Virus record (IMG/VR): IMGVR_UViG_3300042892_000707
Location: 1 to 64,000 of that record
From: a virus
DNA: 64,000 bases
Strand: one strand, 5' to 3'
The translations under genes were made by a program, and so were the position numbers. A model generated the notes under the pieces. The model had not been told where the DNA came from and did not search any database. It saw nothing but the letters and a program-made list of their open reading frames with translations. This document shows, one piece after another, positions 61,080-64,000 of the stretch. The stretch's first letter is position 1; every line of letters starts with the position of its first letter.

Positions 61080-61314
61080 TTGCTTCTTTACGATATTTGA
61101 TTGATAGTTTATTTAATTCATCATGGTGTTTACTGGTAACTTCAACTCCTCGTTGGGCAGCGTCCATATACGCAAATCGTTTTAGGAAATATCCCGGCAA
61201 GGGAGCAGCACCTTTCATCAGATGTTCTGATAGTTTATCAAGATAGGTCATCAACTCATCATCGTTGAGTTTTTCTACCTCACTATCACTTAACTTTACA
61301 AACTTGTTTTTCAT
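61039..61314 (-). CDS. Small helical protein, unknown (91 residues)
   Basis: ATG 61314 is chosen over a TTG at 61332. The product begins MKNKFVKLSDSEVEKLND and is all-helical with GYFLKRFAYMDAAQRGVEV. It overlaps the next gene by 41 nt and the previous by 29 nt. No family recognised. Confidence 0.55.
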   Translation of the reverse strand: MKNKFVKLSDSEVEKLNDDELMTYLDKLSEHLMKGAAPLPGYFLKRFAYMDAAQRGVEVTSKHHDELNKLSIKYRKEANEKIIQKIQQDGV

Positions 61315-61711
61315 ACCATTTATATAATTCAACTAACGACATAGGTTTTTCTTCCATCATTTTGTCCCAAAGGTCAACTTTAAATTGATTTTTTAAAGCC
61401 ACTTTCAAATCAACTAACCTTGTGTGTTCATCCTTGTCAGCAGAATCAAGAAGCTTTAAAGCCCGAACTCGTGTCATCCGAGCACTATCTTCAGCCGCAC
61501 GGATTCGGTTTAGCTCATCGTTTCCGATGTAGTTTTTATAAGCCAACTCATATGCGAGTTCAGAATCTTGCCGACATTTTTTTGAAGCATCAAATAGTGG
61601 TGAATAGTCAAAATCTCCATTTTTAATTTTGTCTAATAATGGTGCGTTTTTACCCAAAGGTTTTTTACGCTTTTGACCATTCATCCACCATTGAAATTTG
61701 TTGTATCCCAT
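61286..61711 (-). CDS. Helical protein, unknown (141 residues)
   Basis: The product is basic and helical (NKFQWWMNGQKRKKPLGKN start; NRIRAAEDSARMTRVRALKLL middle; LVELYKWYEKQVCKVK end). It follows the AAA+ gene by 6 nt and could belong functionally to that pair. No domain recognised; no SD. Confidence 0.57.
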   Translation of the reverse strand: MGYNKFQWWMNGQKRKKPLGKNAPLLDKIKNGDFDYSPLFDASKKCRQDSELAYELAYKNYIGNDELNRIRAAEDSARMTRVRALKLLDSADKDEHTRLVDLKVALKNQFKVDLWDKMMEEKPMSLVELYKWYEKQVCKVK

Positions 61712-61717
61712 ATTGAA

Positions 61718-62989
61718 TTAAAAAGGGTTAGAGTAGTCGTAAGTTTCCATATCAGCATTCACATTGAAGATGTCTTCGGTAGATGTGGTCTTGATGAACT
61801 TTTGAACGAATTGCTTGATGTAGACTCGTTCAGACTGAGCACCACCGGCTTCTTCAAAGAATGGGTAGATGGTAATTTCAGCAGCCTCTTCAAGTGAGAA
61901 TCCATCATAGAGAAGTGAACCAATCTCCACAGCAGCCCGTGTAGATAGTGAGTTAGTAAGTTTAGGAGAATCACTTTTGACCTCATTACGAGTCATTGAA
62001 GTAATGTCAGCAACACTTTCAATCAACTCAGCCTCAACCGAAGGATACATCATCTGAAGCAATTGGGTCTCTTCTTCTTTGGTCAAGGTATCCATCTCAA
62101 TGATGGTAAATCGGTCAAGGATAGCCCGGTCAAGCATTCGTGTAGCGGTGTATTCGTTACCAATGTTAGCGGAAGCGATAAAGGACACACCATCAGCAAC
62201 ACGAACCACAGGAGCGTCAGCAGCTTCATCTAAGCGAATGTATCGTTGACCTTGGTCAAGTACTGTCATCAAGATGTTCCAAGCCTCTGGATGAGCACGA
62301 GTAATCTCATCCAACACAACCACCGTGTTGGGAGTCTGAATCGCCTTGATAAAAGGTGATGAGTTAAACACCGTACCTTTTTTGGTATCAAATTGAGTAT
62401 TACCAATCAAGGTAGTTCGTGGGTCTTGAGTAGCACCCAAGTTGATAATAAAGGTGTTGTAACCTTCAAGCGAATTAGCAGCCGCCTTAGCAGCCATAGT
62501 CTTACCACAACCAGCAGGACCAGTCATCATAATGTTTTTACCACGAATGATATTACGAACCAAGTATTTCCACTTGAGTGAGTTCATAAACAACATCTTG
62601 GGTTTTAGACCCTCAGCCTCATTGTGAATAAAGTTAAGGACATCTTCAGGAACACTTGTTATCATAGGTTCAACGATAGGGTTAGAGTTGTAAAGATAAG
62701 AGTCAAGACCACCATTTGGTTTATCAAAGTTGGTCACGGGTTCAGCCCCTGCGAGCATCTCAACTCCAACACGAGTGAATCCTAAAGAACCACTTTTCAA
62801 TGTTCCGACAACACGAACTTTAAAAGCCCATTTGCCGGGGGCGTTAGCAGCCGCTCGGGCTCGTTTGTAAAGGGGACTTCCCTTTTCATTTAACTCTGGC
62901 AAGTTATAAAACTTACCATCTACATCAGAGAAAAGGAGGATTCCGTTTTTCTCAACAATTGAACCATAAACAAAGCGTTGGTTTTTCAT
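61718..62989 (-). CDS. MoxR/CobS-like AAA+ ATPase
   Basis: The 423-residue product has an N-terminal ~110-residue domain, then an AAA+ core with Walker A GPAGCGKT (157-164), GNTQFD and Walker B VVVLDEITRAH near 215, a sensor SANIGNEYTAT and an Arg-finger RMLDRAILDRF. It is close to MoxR and the CobS-type proteins known in T4-like cyanophages. The VWA gene lies directly upstream, so the two probably form a MoxR-VWA machine that remodels a protein or inserts a metal. A Bacteroidota-type promoter lies in the 69-nt gap upstream. Confidence 0.88.
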   Translation of the reverse strand: MKNQRFVYGSIVEKNGILLFSDVDGKFYNLPELNEKGSPLYKRARAAANAPGKWAFKVRVVGTLKSGSLGFTRVGVEMLAGAEPVTNFDKPNGGLDSYLYNSNPIVEPMITSVPEDVLNFIHNEAEGLKPKMLFMNSLKWKYLVRNIIRGKNIMMTGPAGCGKTMAAKAAANSLEGYNTFIINLGATQDPRTTLIGNTQFDTKKGTVFNSSPFIKAIQTPNTVVVLDEITRAHPEAWNILMTVLDQGQRYIRLDEAADAPVVRVADGVSFIASANIGNEYTATRMLDRAILDRFTIIEMDTLTKEEETQLLQMMYPSVEAELIESVADITSMTRNEVKSDSPKLTNSLSTRAAVEIGSLLYDGFSLEEAAEITIYPFFEEAGGAQSERVYIKQFVQKFIKTTSTEDIFNVNADMETYDYSNPF

Positions 62990-63015
62990 AAAAAAGTGAT
63001 TAATTGATTACTTAA

Positions 63016-63045
63016 CAAAGATACGAAATTATTCGGATTACACAA
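63016..63045 (-). promoter_or_regulatory. Bacteroidota-type promoter for AAA+ gene
   Basis: Minus strand: TTG (63043-63045), 19-nt spacer, TATCTTTG (63016-63023), with TTTCG immediately upstream of the -7 box, as in the clpP and primase promoters. Leader ~20-25 nt, no SD. Confidence 0.78.
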
Positions 63046-63058
63046 GCGTCTAATGTTA

Positions 63059-64000
63059 TTAAATTGTTAAATTTGCCTCAAACTTTGAGTTGAGTGATTT
63101 AGCAAGCGGAGTTAATTCGGTTACATTGATAAACTGAGCATCATTACCATACATTGTTTTGAACGCTCTGGCGTCAGTCCCATAATAACCCTCGGTGATG
63201 AAGTAAGAAAGGACATTGATTCCGGCTTGGCGAATTTTCTTAACTTGAGCAGCTGTGTGATTGTAAGCATCCTCACCTTCGTAGTAGATGTCGTTGTTTG
63301 AGAATGTCGGACATCCATCAGAAAAGTTGATAAAGTAAGCATCACTACCTTTAGCGTATCCGATAATGTCCTTCATCACAGCCTCAAAACACAAACCTTC
63401 GGGCGTGGTTCCGTTTGCGGTGATGTGGTGAAATAAGTTCTGAATTTTAGAGAACTTGTCTTTACGACTATCATAAGCCACCAAGATGAATGGAACATAA
63501 TCATTACCATAACCCATAGTGCTTCGGTAAGAAATTACCACATCAATGTTTTGAGTCATTGAAGCCGCCTTAGCAATAGCGACCGCTGCAACTTGGGTGT
63601 TGTTCCATTTATCACCACCCATAGAACCACTCGCGTCAATAGTAATGTGAATTACAGCGGGCTTGGATTTGTTCACCATTGTTCTTTCAAAGATATCAAA
63701 GTTACCAAATCCAATTTCGTGAATCATACGAGCACTCAATTTACCACTCTTCATACGAGGAGTAATCAAAGAGCGTTCTTCATTACGAGTTTTAAGTTTT
63801 TTACCCAAAAGAATACCCAACTGAATACCTCGTTGAATGTTTTCTAAATATTTACTTGTCCGATACTCAGCATCCGTAAGGATTGGAAACTGATTGGTAG
63901 AAACCAACTCTTTGGTAAAGTTACGAATCACATAGGTTTGAGTTCCACCATTGGCTGAACTATTCCACTTACGAGTAATGTCTTTACCTGTGACCTCAAC
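63059..64000 (-). CDS. VWA-domain protein (CobT/MoxR-partner-like), 5' end beyond window
   Basis: The frame stays open past an in-frame GTG at 63931 to the right edge (313 codons seen, upstream KDITRKWNSSANGGTQTYV present), so the start is outside. A von Willebrand A domain begins at HITIDASGSMGG, with the DxSxS metal-binding (MIDAS) motif, and later has TTPEG and NFSDGCPTF elements. VWA proteins pair with MoxR ATPases, as CobT with CobS; here the ATPase gene follows after a promoter-bearing gap. Function likely in protein remodelling or metal-chelation; target unknown. Confidence 0.87.
   Translation of the reverse strand, partial: VEVTGKDITRKWNSSANGGTQTYVIRNFTKELVSTNQFPILTDAEYRTSKYLENIQRGIQLGILLGKKLKTRNEERSLITPRMKSGKLSARMIHEIGFGNFDIFERTMVNKSKPAVIHITIDASGSMGGDKWNNTQVAAVAIAKAASMTQNIDVVISYRSTMGYGNDYVPFILVAYDSRKDKFSKIQNLFHHITANGTTPEGLCFEAVMKDIIGYAKGSDAYFINFSDGCPTFSNNDIYYEGEDAYNHTAAQVKKIRQAGINVLSYFITEGYYGTDARAFKTMYGNDAQFINVTELTPLAKSLNSKFEANLTI

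Noticed and set aside
1-64000. tRNA genes, IS elements, integrase or attachment sites
   Set aside because: I looked for tRNA cloverleaf arms, transposase motifs and integrase motifs in the gaps and recognisable frames and found none; nearly all sequence is accounted for by protein genes.

Overview
The window is a contiguous piece of a large T4-type tailed phage (contractile-tail myovirus) genome. Every supported gene lies on the minus strand, genes are packed tightly (many 1-4 nt stop/start overlaps), and base composition is AT-rich. Recognisable T4-family hallmarks are large terminase (gp17), portal (gp20), prohead protease (gp21), scaffold (gp22-like), major capsid (gp23), baseplate wedge proteins (gp6, gp25), late sigma factor (gp55), primase, and an Mre11/Rad50 (gp47/gp46) enzyme. 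The host is most likely a member of the Bacteroidota. Three promoters match the Bacteroidota pattern TTTG/TTG-N19-20-TAnnTTTG, and a small protein resembles a Bacteroidota-associated family (DUF4494).

Reading in transcription order (right to left): 64.0-59.2 kb is an early/middle block with a VWA protein, a MoxR/CobS-like AAA+ ATPase and a run of small unknown proteins. 59.1-53.2 kb holds a complete phage DnaK, a UV-damage endonuclease, a multi-pass membrane protein, a ClpP-like protease, an HD hydrolase, a small membrane protein and the gp55-like sigma factor. 52.5-37 kb is baseplate and tail or adhesin genes. 36.9-32.4 kb is a DNA-metabolism island: a T7-type endonuclease I, a TOPRIM primase and a single-chain Mre11-Rad50 fusion. 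32.4-24.5 kb holds a tail/adhesin protein, an adenylyltransferase-ligase fusion and a multi-module polyprotein. 24.5-23.5 kb holds small membrane/coiled-coil proteins that may be spanins. 23.5-11.9 kb is the head module (terminase, portal, core proteins, protease, polyproteins, ribosomal protein bS21, scaffold, capsid), followed by phoH. 11.1-0 kb is a set of repeat-sharing fibre genes ending in a collagen-like protein with an N-terminal intein-type (Hint) domain that runs off the left edge.

Two systems stand out. First, the head module encodes a ribosomal protein bS21. Most late structural genes have clear Shine-Dalgarno boxes, whereas almost none of the early/middle genes, nor the bS21 gene itself, do. 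In Bacteroidota bS21 helps hide the anti-SD, so the phage may remodel ribosomes to favour its late mRNAs. Second, three or four large proteins are strings of small domains separated by (I/L/V)-x-E/(G/A/S) sites, usually ESVNE. These look like sites for the phage's own gp21-type prohead protease. The same site type sits in the capsid precursor and in the protease itself, so these polyproteins are probably packaged in the prohead, cut into about twenty small proteins and possibly injected.

Assignments to T4 gene names rest on motifs and gene order read by eye, with no database search. Tail sheath, tube, polymerase, clamp and endolysin genes are not seen here, so the genome extends well beyond both edges.
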